From the NCBI GenBank assembly GCA_964558325.1, contig CAZLCX010000004.1:56465-120464 (forward strand): a DNA stretch of 64,000 nt, written 5' to 3'. Shown here piece after piece: positions 54,110 to 62,233 of the stretch (the stretch's first letter is position 1; each line of letters opens with the position of its first letter). The notes beneath the pieces are model-generated. The model did not search any database, had not been told where the DNA came from, and saw nothing but the letters and a program-made list of their open reading frames with translations. Origin of the DNA: Halonatronomonas sp964558325 (GTDB lineage: Bacteria > Bacillota > Halanaerobiia > Halanaerobiales > Halarsenatibacteraceae). The position numbers and the translations under genes are program-made.

Positions 54110-55153
54110 TTATTCAAATTTTAAATCTAATAAATCTACATCAATAACTGGATTATCTCTTTCATCAACCTCAAAAATAACTTCAATTTCCATGATATAT
54201 GATTTATTGTATGACCTAAATGACCAACCATTTTCAACAGTAGATTGAGCATTTCTATCCATACTTTCAATCCCTGAACTCTCAATTACTGATACTGATT
54301 GAACTTCGCCATCTTCTGATACAGATGCTTCAACTATAACCTTCCCAGTTTCAGAACCCCCAACAAGATCTTTGGGATATATTGGTAAAGGAGATTGTTG
54401 AATTAATTCACCTGGAGCTGGTGGAGATTCTTCAGCTTGAGTTTCAGAATCTTCTGAGGTTTCTTCATCTTCATCTGTTGTTTCTTCTGATTCTGTTTCA
54501 GTTTCTTCAGAAGAATCCTCTGTCTCTTCTTGTGCTTCTTCAGTTTCTTCTTCCGATTCTGGTTCTGGCTCAGATTCAGAATCTGCTTCTTCTATTTCTG
54601 TTTCTGATTCTTCTGCTGTTACAACTTCTTCTTCTGATTCTGATTCAGTTTCTGAATCCTGCTCAGGCTCAACATCTGTCTCCGATTCAGGTTCATTATC
54701 AGACTCAGCTTCTGGCTCAGAATCAGATTCTAATTCTTCCTCTGACTCAGATTCCTGTTCTACTTCAGTTTCTTCTTCAGGTTGGGTTTCCTCTTCATTT
54801 TCTGTTTCTGGTTCCTGTTCAGGTTCTGATTCCTGTTCAGGCTCTGAATCCTCTTCAGGCTCTGGCTCCTCTTCAGGCTCTGATTCCTGCTCAGGCTCTG
54901 ATTCCTGCTCAGGCTCTGGCTCCTCTTCAGGTTCTGATTCCTGTTCAGTTTCTTGAGCTGATTCAGGTTCTTCTGGCATCGGTTGAAAATCTACAACCTG
55001 AATAAAATCAAAATCCCTCTGGTCAGAACCATCGCTGGCTAAACTACCACTTAAACCTCCCCAGGGAACTAAATAAAATATTAGTAGATGTGCTATTAAG
55101 GAGATTGTAATGAATATATATAATTTATCTTTTTTATCATCATTAAAGTTCAT
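54110..55153 (-). CDS. tonB: TonB-like energy transducer with acidic Glu/Ser/Pro repeat linker
   Basis: TonB carries inner-membrane proton-motive energy from ExbBD to outer-membrane partners. The 347-residue protein has a short cytoplasmic start, one membrane helix (about 10-28), a linker of about 190 residues, and a C-terminal TonB domain (about 255-347; PLPIYPKDLVGGSETGKVIVEASVSEDGEVQSV). The linker is built of EPEQESEPEE-type units, so it is strongly acidic, whereas classic TonB linkers are Pro/Lys or Pro/Glu mixed. The start is ATG 55153, 8 nt after GGAG. exbD and exbB are immediately upstream. Confidence 0.88.
   Translation of the reverse strand: MNFNDDKKDKLYIFITISLIAHLLIFYLVPWGGLSGSLASDGSDQRDFDFIQVVDFQPMPEEPESAQETEQESEPEEEPEPEQESEPEQESEPEEEPEPEEDSEPEQESEPEQEPETENEEETQPEEETEVEQESESEEELESDSEPEAESDNEPESETDVEPEQDSETESESEEEVVTAEESETEIEEADSESEPEPESEEETEEAQEETEDSSEETETESEETTDEDEETSEDSETQAEESPPAPGELIQQSPLPIYPKDLVGGSETGKVIVEASVSEDGEVQSVSVIESSGIESMDRNAQSTVENGWSFRSYNKSYIMEIEVIFEVDERDNPVIDVDLLDLKFE
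54538..54960 (-). repeat. Imperfect codon-level tandem repeat in the tonB linker
   Basis: Within tonB, units of about 18 and 36 bases coding for (S/E)-E-P-E-(Q/E)-E recur many times; the clearest are at 54781-54960. GAXTCXGAXCC-type blocks are nearly identical. The tract is prone to slippage, so linker length probably varies between strains. Confidence 0.75.
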
Positions 55154-55195
55154 ACTAACCACTCCGGATTACAATTTTTATTTTAAGACCGGATA

Positions 55196-55597
55196 TTAAG
55201 AATCTCTTTCTGCAGCAAGTGCTAAATCATAAAATCCTTCTGATCGCAAACTATCCATAACAGTAATCACATGTTGATATTTGGTATCTTGATCTGCATT
55301 GATTATTGTTACCCGATTTGAATTTTCTTCATATAATTCAGCAATTCTGTCAGTTAAATTTTCAACAGTTAATTGTTCCCCTTCTAAATAAAATTGACCA
55401 TCTTCACTTATATCAACAACAATATTCTCCTGAGACTGTTCAGTCACAGTTTCTGCTGTAGGTAATTGCATTTCTAATCCTTCAGGGGTTGTTCTAAAAG
55501 AAGTAAATAACATAAAAAACACCAGTAAAAAGAATATAACATCAATAAGGGGAAGAATATTTATAGAACTCTTTTTACTTAGAGAAGGTTTGAACAT
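55196..55597 (-). CDS. exbD: Biopolymer transport protein ExbD
   Basis: ExbD is the proton-channel partner of ExbB. The 133-residue protein starts MFKPSLSKKSSINILPLIDV and has one membrane helix (about 13-33) with the essential Asp in LPLIDVIFFLLVFF, then a periplasmic domain that ends in VMDSLRSEGFYDLALA. The start is ATG 55597 behind AGGAGGG and lies inside the last 23 bases of exbB. A longer reading to 55660 would run through exbB and was rejected. Confidence 0.95.
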   Translation of the reverse strand: MFKPSLSKKSSINILPLIDVIFFLLVFFMLFTSFRTTPEGLEMQLPTAETVTEQSQENIVVDISEDGQFYLEGEQLTVENLTDRIAELYEENSNRVTIINADQDTKYQHVITVMDSLRSEGFYDLALAAERDS

Positions 55598-56243
55598 TTC
55601 TTTCCCTCCTACTTTTATAGCGATTATTACCGTTGTTATTAATAATATCCATAATTTCAACCATACTTTGGTTTAGTTTGTGAGCATTTCTTTCAACAAT
55701 ATTTGAAAAATATGAATAAAAAATTGCAGTTGGAATGGCAATAATTAATCCAATAGCTGTACTAATTAATGCAGCTGCAATTCCTCCACTGATCTGGGCA
55801 GGATCACCAACAGCAGCTGTCGTTCCTAAAATATTAAAACTACTAATTATTCCTAAAACAGTACCTAAAAGACCTAATAAAGGCGATACCATAGCTACTA
55901 CATCTAATATTGGTAAATGTTTTTCCATTTTTTTTATTTCATTTTCCCCAACTATTTGTAATAACTCTCTAATTCTTTCTGGATCTTCAGAATAATGTTT
56001 TACTGCTGTCGATAACATTTTAACAGCAGGACCCTTTTTACCCTTTAACTGATTTAATGCTGCCATTGTATCTCCTTCTTCTAATAACATTTCCACCTTT
56101 TTTATTAGCCTGGAATTACTCCTTTTATAACTGGCAAAAAATAAAGTTTTCTCAATTATAACTGCAAGACTAAATATTGATGCAATTAATAAGGGTAACG
56201 CAGTTGGTCCACCTAATGATAATATATTCCAAATTTCTCTCAA
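55575..56243 (-). CDS. exbB: MotA/TolQ/ExbB proton channel protein
   Basis: ExbB forms the pentameric inner-membrane channel. The 222-residue protein has three membrane helices (about 10-32, 115-135 and 155-180), including VSPLLGLLGTVLGIISSF and SGGIAAALISTAIGLIIAIP, the two signature segments. The start is TTG 56243, 9 nt after AAGGAG. The 200-base stretch upstream (56253-56453) has no gene; a weak candidate promoter, TTGCTA with a 16-nt spacer and TATAGC near 56430, is the only site I noticed. Confidence 0.95.
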   Translation of the reverse strand: MREIWNILSLGGPTALPLLIASIFSLAVIIEKTLFFASYKRSNSRLIKKVEMLLEEGDTMAALNQLKGKKGPAVKMLSTAVKHYSEDPERIRELLQIVGENEIKKMEKHLPILDVVAMVSPLLGLLGTVLGIISSFNILGTTAAVGDPAQISGGIAAALISTAIGLIIAIPTAIFYSYFSNIVERNAHKLNQSMVEIMDIINNNGNNRYKSRRERNVQTFSK

Positions 56244-56453
56244 AATAATCAACTCCTTAATCTAAAATAATAAAATAATTTTTTGTTTTCTTCACTTCTA
56301 AATAAATCAATCACTACTAATTAAATTTCTACACAAATTACTTAATTCCTCTTTATTTTAACAACTATCTTTAAATTAAGCTAATAAAACATAATAAATA
56401 AGAAAATATGGCTATATTAAAGGCAAAAATCATAGCAACTATCTATTAGATTT

Positions 56454-58766
56454 TTAAACCCCAGTTTTTAAAAAGAACATTAAAACAACTAAAATAAATA
56501 AAGCTATATATAAATCAAAATCTAGATTTTTAATATCCCAAAAAACGCCTTCATATTTACCTGTATAAATATAGCAGGTAAGATCATCAAAGGTTTCTAT
56601 ATTTGCAATTGTTTCCTTGGCTTCTTTAATTCTTTCTTTCGGAGGTTTTTCTTTAGATAACCCTAATATAATATTAATTTTAGCTAATTGTAAATAAAAC
56701 TTTTTTAATATTCTAAGCCAGATTGATCCTTTAAAATCATTCTCTAGATTATATAAATCTTCAGAGTCTTCAGTCTGTTCTTTATCAAATAAATTATTAA
56801 ACCAATCACTTATTTTATATAAAAAACTTGGTGCATTAATTTGTATATCATTAATCTTTTTATCAAATAACCACAGAAAAGATTCACTAATCCTAAACAA
56901 AAATTTCGGTGCATTAATTTGTATATCATTAACTTTTTTATCAAATAACCATAAAAAAGACTCACTAATTCTAAATAAAATTTTCGGTGTACCAATCTGA
57001 AACTCATTAACCTTTTTATCAAATAACCACAGAAATGACTCACTAACAAAAACTATAATTTTATAAATCGGTTTGAAAATCAAGAACTCAAGACTTAACC
57101 AATCTGGAATTTTTATTTTATTATAAATATCAAAAAATTTAAAAATTATAAATGCAATTATTCCAATCCCTATAGCTTTAATTGAAGATGAAATAAAGTA
57201 CATCGTATATAAATCAATATCCAGAATATCCACTCCCCCAGAGTAATTAAACCCTGGACCTGATAAGATTATGAATCTTTCATATATAAATTCTGGAAAA
57301 ACTCCTGATAAAAACACAAAAATAGCTATTATACTAAAAGGTAGCATTCCAATTAAAGAAAAATTATTCTTCTTAATTTTTTTGCTTGATTTAGATTCTT
57401 TGCCTAAAAATAAATAATAAAATAATTTCAAAAAGTAAAGAACTGTAATTGAGCTTGTAATTGTAAATACAATTTCAGCATAATGAATAATTGAATTATA
57501 ATTTAATTTATATGCTTTATAAACAGCTTCATGTAATAGGTTTTTACTTATAAATCCATTAAAACCAGGAAAACCAATTATACCAAACATACCTATTATG
57601 AAAGCAATCATTGTTATAGGCATCTTTTTCCATAATCCACCATAATTATATATATTTAAATCATGAGTTTTCAAATATATATATCCAGCAATCATAAACA
57701 AACTGCTTTTAAAAAGTCCATGACTTAATACATGATACATTGCAGATTCTACTCCAATGCTGCCAGCCAATCCTAAATAGGCTGCAGAGCCTATACCAGT
57801 TAATATAAAGCCCATCTGACTTACACTACTATATGCAAGAATAGTTTTCATATTTTTTTGAAAAACTGCTAAAAAGGCACCTAAAAACATAGTTATGGAA
57901 CCAAGAACAATAATTAGCTGACCAAAAAAGTTTAATAAGTGTTGATTAGCTGGAATTGCAGGTGAAATTATATAATTGAATGTAACTATAATTCCATAAA
58001 TACCTGTTTTAATCATAATACCAGATAATAAGGCACTTGCTGGAGTTGGTGCTACCGGGTGAGCAGCAGGCAGCCAGACATGGACAGGAAACATACCTGC
58101 CTTGACACCAAAACCCATTAGAAGAGCAAAACCTATTACATATCCTACCTGTCCTGAAAGGTCAATATTATCAGCAATTTCTGTAAAGACCATTGTACCT
58201 GCCTGATTAAAGACAAGAAATACCCCTAATAAGATTACTAAACCACCAATAATTGACATATATAGATAAGTTTTGGCAGCTGACAAAGCCTCTTGATCCT
58301 GATTATGCACTATTAAAATATATGAGGTTACTGACATTATTTCAAAGAAAACGAATAATGTAAAAAGATCTCCGCTGAAAATGGTCCCTAAAGTTCCCCC
58401 AAGAGTAAATAGCCATCCTACATAAAAACGGTTCTGAAATTTTTCACCAGCCATATATTTCTTGGCGTATACAGTAGCAAGAAACCAGATAGTTGTTATC
58501 AGCAAAGCAAAAATACTATCAAATCTTGTTACAGCTAAATAAAGACCCTGTTCCATAATATTAGAAACTTGATAGCTAAAATAACCGGAATCACGGCTTA
58601 AATAAATAATAACTAAAGTCAATATAAAAACTATAAATGTAACTCCTATTAAAAAATTGCTTCTTAAATTTTCTTCATTTCTAAAAATATAAATAAAGAT
58701 AGTAGCAATAAAAGGTATTAATAATGTAATCAAAAGTAAGCTTTCAGCTGTAAATCCAAATCCCAT
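56454..58766 (-). CDS. NuoL/MrpA-type antiporter-like subunit with internal tandem repeats
   Basis: This 770-residue membrane protein belongs to the proton-pumping NADH dehydrogenase/Mrp family. About 14 membrane helices fill residues 1-550. The core has GDLFTLFVFFEIMSVTSYIL with the conserved Glu of TM5, and MGFGVKAGMFPVHVWLPAAHP with the TM7 Lys. ILAYSSVSQMGFI and HVLSHGLFKSSLFM carry later ion-path residues. Residues about 560-745 are mostly amphipathic with a 26-residue repeat, then one last helix (750-770). This arrangement matches the NuoL/MrpA lateral helix and final TM. The start is ATG 58766 after GAGGAGG. It is the last gene of the antiporter operon. Confidence 0.9.
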   Translation of the reverse strand: MGFGFTAESLLLITLLIPFIATIFIYIFRNEENLRSNFLIGVTFIVFILTLVIIYLSRDSGYFSYQVSNIMEQGLYLAVTRFDSIFALLITTIWFLATVYAKKYMAGEKFQNRFYVGWLFTLGGTLGTIFSGDLFTLFVFFEIMSVTSYILIVHNQDQEALSAAKTYLYMSIIGGLVILLGVFLVFNQAGTMVFTEIADNIDLSGQVGYVIGFALLMGFGVKAGMFPVHVWLPAAHPVAPTPASALLSGIMIKTGIYGIIVTFNYIISPAIPANQHLLNFFGQLIIVLGSITMFLGAFLAVFQKNMKTILAYSSVSQMGFILTGIGSAAYLGLAGSIGVESAMYHVLSHGLFKSSLFMIAGYIYLKTHDLNIYNYGGLWKKMPITMIAFIIGMFGIIGFPGFNGFISKNLLHEAVYKAYKLNYNSIIHYAEIVFTITSSITVLYFLKLFYYLFLGKESKSSKKIKKNNFSLIGMLPFSIIAIFVFLSGVFPEFIYERFIILSGPGFNYSGGVDILDIDLYTMYFISSSIKAIGIGIIAFIIFKFFDIYNKIKIPDWLSLEFLIFKPIYKIIVFVSESFLWLFDKKVNEFQIGTPKILFRISESFLWLFDKKVNDIQINAPKFLFRISESFLWLFDKKINDIQINAPSFLYKISDWFNNLFDKEQTEDSEDLYNLENDFKGSIWLRILKKFYLQLAKINIILGLSKEKPPKERIKEAKETIANIETFDDLTCYIYTGKYEGVFWDIKNLDFDLYIALFILVVLMFFLKTGV
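56760..57047 (-). repeat. 78-bp tandem repeat inside the NuoL-like gene
   Basis: Three near-identical 78-bp units (56970-57047, 56892-56969, 56814-56891) and one degenerate unit encode 26-residue repeats with the core SESFLWLFDKK(V/I)N. In the 770-residue protein they start at about residues 574, 600, 626 and 652. The last begins SDWFNNLFDK. High DNA identity points to recent duplication. Confidence 0.92.
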
Positions 58767-58804
58767 TAAAACTTCCTCCTCTATTCTTTCCAATAAATCA
58801 AATA

Positions 58805-60292
58805 TTAATTCATTAAATTGATAACTATCTTATTTATATAGTTCAATGGGTATGAAGGGAATATTCCAATTAATAATATTATTATAGCCAATGTTAACAT
58901 AGGTAAAATAATTTTAACTCCCAATCTTTTAAATTCCCACCTATAAGTAAAATCATCATTACCTCCAAAAAACGATTGAATAATTATTGGTAAATAATAA
59001 ACCCCATTTAATAAGGAACTTAATAATATAATAACTAAATAAGCTGGTTTTCCAGCTTCTAATATTCCCATTATTATAGTCCACTTACTCATGAAACCAT
59101 TTAATGGAGGAATACCTACCATAGCCAGAGAGGCAAGGGCAAATAAAAGCATGGTAAATGGATATTTTTTGCCAACCCCACTAAAATCATCTATGTTTTC
59201 TATGCCAGCATACATTATAATAATACCAACTGTTAAAAATAATAATGATTTATTAACAGAATGATTAATAATATGTAAAATACCTCCGGTCAGACTATCC
59301 TCAGTTGCTAGAGCCAGTCCTAAAAATATATAGCCAATTTGAGCAACACTTGAATAAGCAAGCATTCGTTTAATTTTAGTTTGACCAATAGCAAATAATG
59401 ATCCTATTATTATAGCCAGCCCGGCCAAAAATATTGTTATTTCAGATAAATTAGTCAGCTGGAAAAAATTCAATGATAAAACTTTATAAAAAACTTTAAT
59501 AAAGACAACTATATATGCCTTACCAACAATTCCGGCCATAATCACAGTTGAAATTATTGGAGCAGAAGAGTAAGCGTCCGGCAGCCAGATATGTAAAGGA
59601 AATAAAGCTGACTTCATAGCTAATCCAAAAAACATAAATAACATAGCCATACCTGAAGCAGCTGGATACATCTCCGCCATTTTAGTTAATTCAGTTCCTG
59701 CTAGATCCATATTTAAATAACCAGTAATTAAATATAATATTCCTATTGAAAATAAAATAGATGAAGACCCAACAGTTGTTAAAAATAAATATTTTATACT
59801 TGCAAAAATTGTATCTTTATTTTCATTAATCGAGATAATTGCTACAGTAGTTAAAGCAGATATTTCAATAAACACAAACATATTAAATAAATCATTTGTT
59901 AAAATCATTCCATTTAAAGAAGCCTGTAATAAAAAAGCAAGAGTAAAATACCAGCCTCTTAAATGGATACCAATCTCATCTCTTATTTTATGTTGATTAT
60001 AGACATAAACAATTAGGAACATTCCTGAAATTAATACAAGCATCAGAGCTTCTAAATTTCCAAAGACAAATTCAATTCCTTTATCAGGAGACCACCCACC
60101 AAAATTATAATACTCAATTCCTACAGTATTTACTCTAATCATAAATAGTATTGATAATAAAAAGATAACTCCTGAAATTATAATAGCCAAAAAAGAAAAT
60201 CTTTTAAACTTAAATTGATCTAAAACAGGACTAATAAATGCAGAAATCAATAAAATTAATACCATTAATATCCCGGGGTGAACACCTAGCAT
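58805..60292 (-). CDS. MrpD-like antiporter subunit
   Basis: This is a 495-residue multi-pass protein of the NuoN/NuoM/MrpD family. NDLFNMFVFIEISALTTVAII holds the TM5 Glu, and MKSALFPLHIWLPDAYSSAP holds the TM7 Lys and the HxWLPDA motif. KRMLAYSSVAQIGYIFLG and HIINHSVNKSLLFL are the TM12-type blocks. Such subunits form a proton or sodium half-channel. The start follows AGGAG and overlaps mrpC by 7 nt. Confidence 0.95.
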   Translation of the reverse strand: MLGVHPGILMVLILLISAFISPVLDQFKFKRFSFLAIIISGVIFLLSILFMIRVNTVGIEYYNFGGWSPDKGIEFVFGNLEALMLVLISGMFLIVYVYNQHKIRDEIGIHLRGWYFTLAFLLQASLNGMILTNDLFNMFVFIEISALTTVAIISINENKDTIFASIKYLFLTTVGSSSILFSIGILYLITGYLNMDLAGTELTKMAEMYPAASGMAMLFMFFGLAMKSALFPLHIWLPDAYSSAPIISTVIMAGIVGKAYIVVFIKVFYKVLSLNFFQLTNLSEITIFLAGLAIIIGSLFAIGQTKIKRMLAYSSVAQIGYIFLGLALATEDSLTGGILHIINHSVNKSLLFLTVGIIIMYAGIENIDDFSGVGKKYPFTMLLFALASLAMVGIPPLNGFMSKWTIIMGILEAGKPAYLVIILLSSLLNGVYYLPIIIQSFFGGNDDFTYRWEFKRLGVKIILPMLTLAIIILLIGIFPSYPLNYINKIVINLMN

Positions 60293-60657
60293 TCCTTTTC
60301 ACTCCTAACAACATATATCTCTTCAACATTTATTGTGCCATAATGTTCATACAATTTTATGATTATAGCTAGAGCAAAAGCTGTTACACTTACAGAAACA
60401 ACTATCCCGGTAAGCATTAATCCACTAGGAACTGGATTGACAGTTAAAGTACTTTCACCAGCTTCAACTATTGGAGATTCCCCTTCAGAAACAAAACCAA
60501 CTGCAACGAAAAAGAAAAATATAGCACTATCCATTACATTTAAACCAATCACTTTTTTTATTAAATTTGGATGGGTCAATAAAATATAAAAGCCAATTAA
60601 AAATAATACTATAGAAGCAAAATAATATAAATTAGGATGGAAAATTTCATTAATCAA
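60286..60657 (-). CDS. MrpC/NuoK-like antiporter subunit
   Basis: This 123-residue protein has three membrane helices, as in NuoK and MrpC. LIKKVIGLNVMDSAIFFFFV carries the conserved Gly-Asn region, and LMLTGIVVSVSVTAFALAIII the third helix with a conserved small-residue pattern. The start is TTG 60657 with GAGG 7 nt upstream. It overlaps mrpB by 4 nt and mrpD by 7 nt, so the set is translationally coupled. Confidence 0.93.
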   Translation of the reverse strand: MINEIFHPNLYYFASIVLFLIGFYILLTHPNLIKKVIGLNVMDSAIFFFFVAVGFVSEGESPIVEAGESTLTVNPVPSGLMLTGIVVSVSVTAFALAIIIKLYEHYGTINVEEIYVVRSEKEC

Positions 60658-61085
60658 TGTAATTCCTCACCACCAAGACTATCAAATAAAGCTATTATTG
60701 TACTTGCAACTTTAAAACCAATTGCTAAATTAATCAAAACAATAAATCCAGCACTAAATAGTCTTCCTGGTTCTCCTGCAGGAAATATCGCTAAATTGCT
60801 TAAAAAGGGTTGCCCATACAAAAAAGAGACTATTCCTAATATTATATATATCAAAGCTCCACCACTTTCAATTAAGGTGGACGTCCTGTGGGAAAACTTT
60901 CTTGACTGCATAGAAATACCATAGCTTAAGGATAATAAAACAAAACCTGCTCCAACTACAGTACCTCCAGAAAAGCCTCCTCCTGGAGATAAATGAACAT
61001 GTATTATTAAATACATACCAAATAAAGTTATAAAGGGCAACATAAATCTAGTAATAATACTTACAATTGTATCTCTAAATCTCAT
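60654..61085 (-). CDS. MrpB/MnhB-like antiporter subunit
   Basis: This 143-residue protein has four membrane helices and matches the MnhB family (MbhF in hydrogenase nomenclature). HLSPGGGFSGGTVVGAGFVL is the family signature. The start was set to ATG 61085, with GGGG 9 nt upstream; ATG 61094 abuts that site. It overlaps the MbhE-like gene by 11 nt. Confidence 0.93.
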   Translation of the reverse strand: MRFRDTIVSIITRFMLPFITLFGMYLIIHVHLSPGGGFSGGTVVGAGFVLLSLSYGISMQSRKFSHRTSTLIESGGALIYIILGIVSFLYGQPFLSNLAIFPAGEPGRLFSAGFIVLINLAIGFKVASTIIALFDSLGGEELH

Positions 61086-61380
61086 TATTAACATCCCCGG
61101 AATCTCTATTATTATTATTAATCAATGTTGCAAAAATTCCAGCAATTGCAGCAAATAAAACTGTAGTTTCTAATAAAGTATCGAATGCCCTGTAATCTGT
61201 AATAATAGATGAAACTACATTTTGAGAGCCAGTCTCTTCGACTGCTTTATTAACTATTTCTTGTTGAGATATTTTATTACCTGGATTTTCAGGATTACCA
61301 AAAGTTGGCATATCAAGTATTACAGAATAAATTCCTAATCCTAGAACTACCAGTAAAACTATTGCGGTTAAATGCTTCAT
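61075..61380 (-). CDS. MbhE-like subunit (MrpA C-terminal segment)
   Basis: This 101-residue protein has one N-terminal membrane helix (about 4-22), an extracytoplasmic loop, and a second helix (about 70-90). DYRAFDTLLETTVLFAAIAG is the hallmark of the MbhE family, which corresponds to part of the C-terminal region of MrpA. As a separate gene it indicates the split MrpA arrangement seen in Mbh/Mbx-type operons. The start follows GGGAGG by 8 nt and overlaps the preceding stop (ATGA). Confidence 0.88.
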   Translation of the reverse strand: MKHLTAIVLLVVLGLGIYSVILDMPTFGNPENPGNKISQQEIVNKAVEETGSQNVVSSIITDYRAFDTLLETTVLFAAIAGIFATLINNNNRDSGDVNNEI

Positions 61381-61619
61381 TTTTCAAGCCTCCCTGTTTT
61401 ACTAATAGCGGCCACAAGCAAAACAGTAGTTACTCCAGCCCCTAAAGCGGCTTCTGTAATTGCTACATCAGGAGCTCTCATCTGTTGCCACAATAAAGAC
61501 ATAATTAGATTATAAACAGCAAATAAAATAACAGCACTTAATAAATCTTTTATTTTAGCCACTGAAACAACTACAACAATAAGAGTCAAAATCAAAATAA
61601 AATGAAATACATTAATCAT
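61377..61619 (-). CDS. MbhD/DUF4040-like subunit
   Basis: This 80-residue protein has about three short membrane helices. DLLSAVILFAVYNLIMSLLW and APDVAITEAALGAGVTTVLLV are typical of MbhD, which corresponds to another C-terminal part of MrpA. The Glu in the ITEAALG motif is conserved in the family. The start is ATG 61619 behind GGGAGG; a longer reading to 61697 would overlap mrpG and was rejected. Confidence 0.9.
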   Translation of the reverse strand: MINVFHFILILTLIVVVVSVAKIKDLLSAVILFAVYNLIMSLLWQQMRAPDVAITEAALGAGVTTVLLVAAISKTGRLEK

Positions 61620-61944
61620 TACTATTTTCCTCCCTACTAAAGGGCACAGTATCATCAGATATTTCCCTGGTTTCAAAAGCAGCCATGGCAATTGCATGGG
61701 CGGCAGTTGGATTAGTAATCCAAATAAACAAAACTAAAACAAATAATTTTAATGAAAATATAGATAAACCATTTAATAGCATTAAACCAAACATTACTAG
61801 ACTTATTCCTAGTGTATCACATTTTGTGCTAGCATGCATTCTTGTATAAATGTCTGGCATTCTTAATAAACCAATGGTACCTACCCCAAAAAAGAAAACT
61901 CCTATAAAAATTGAAATATATGCAATAATTTCAACTATAATCAT
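61612..61944 (-). CDS. MrpG/MnhG-like antiporter subunit
   Basis: This 110-residue protein has three membrane helices and belongs to the MnhG/MbhC family. GTIGLLRMPDIYTRMHASTKCDTLG is characteristic and includes the conserved RMPDxYTRxHA. The hydrophilic tail is about 20 residues. The start was set to ATG 61944 after GGTGATTATC; an in-frame ATG at 62076 lies deep in the mrpF gene and is unlikely. Confidence 0.93.
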   Translation of the reverse strand: MIIVEIIAYISIFIGVFFFGVGTIGLLRMPDIYTRMHASTKCDTLGISLVMFGLMLLNGLSIFSLKLFVLVLFIWITNPTAAHAIAMAAFETREISDDTVPFSREENSND

Positions 61945-61966
61945 TTGATAATCACCATTTTCATTA

Positions 61967-62233
61967 TTATGAAATACTACCTTTTTCAAGATATTTAGAA
62001 ACTGAAATGCTAGCAATAAAACTAATAAGGGCATAAACAAGTGCAATATCAACAAAATAATGTTCGGCAAATACAATAGCGAATAAAACCATTATTGCAA
62101 CTGTTTTAGTACCAATAACATTTATAACAATTATTCTGTCCAGTGATGAAGGTCCGATAATGCCTCTAATTAATGATAGTAATATTAATATTCCTAAAAG
62201 AATAGTGGCTAAAATCAAAATACTAGAATTCAT
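61967..62233 (-). CDS. MrpF/MnhF-like antiporter subunit
   Basis: This 88-residue protein has three membrane helices and resembles MnhF/MbhB. RGIIGPSSLDRIIVINVIGTKTVAIM holds the conserved Asp-Arg pair in the GP-x-x-x-DR motif. The start is ATG 62233, 10 nt inside the end of mrpE and preceded by GGGATTG. A longer reading to 62263 was not adopted. Confidence 0.93.
   Translation of the reverse strand: MNSSILILATILLGILILLSLIRGIIGPSSLDRIIVINVIGTKTVAIMVLFAIVFAEHYFVDIALVYALISFIASISVSKYLEKGSIS

Noticed and set aside
54382..55005. Long plus-strand open frame (about 207 codons) of Leu/Gln/Phe-rich sequence opposite tonB
   Set aside because: It is the antisense of the Glu/Ser/Pro repeat, has no ribosome site and reads as low-complexity sequence.
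56810..57049. Second minus-strand frame with its own repeats inside the NuoL-like gene
   Set aside because: It is an out-of-frame shadow of the 78-bp repeat; because 78 is divisible by 3, every frame appears repetitive.
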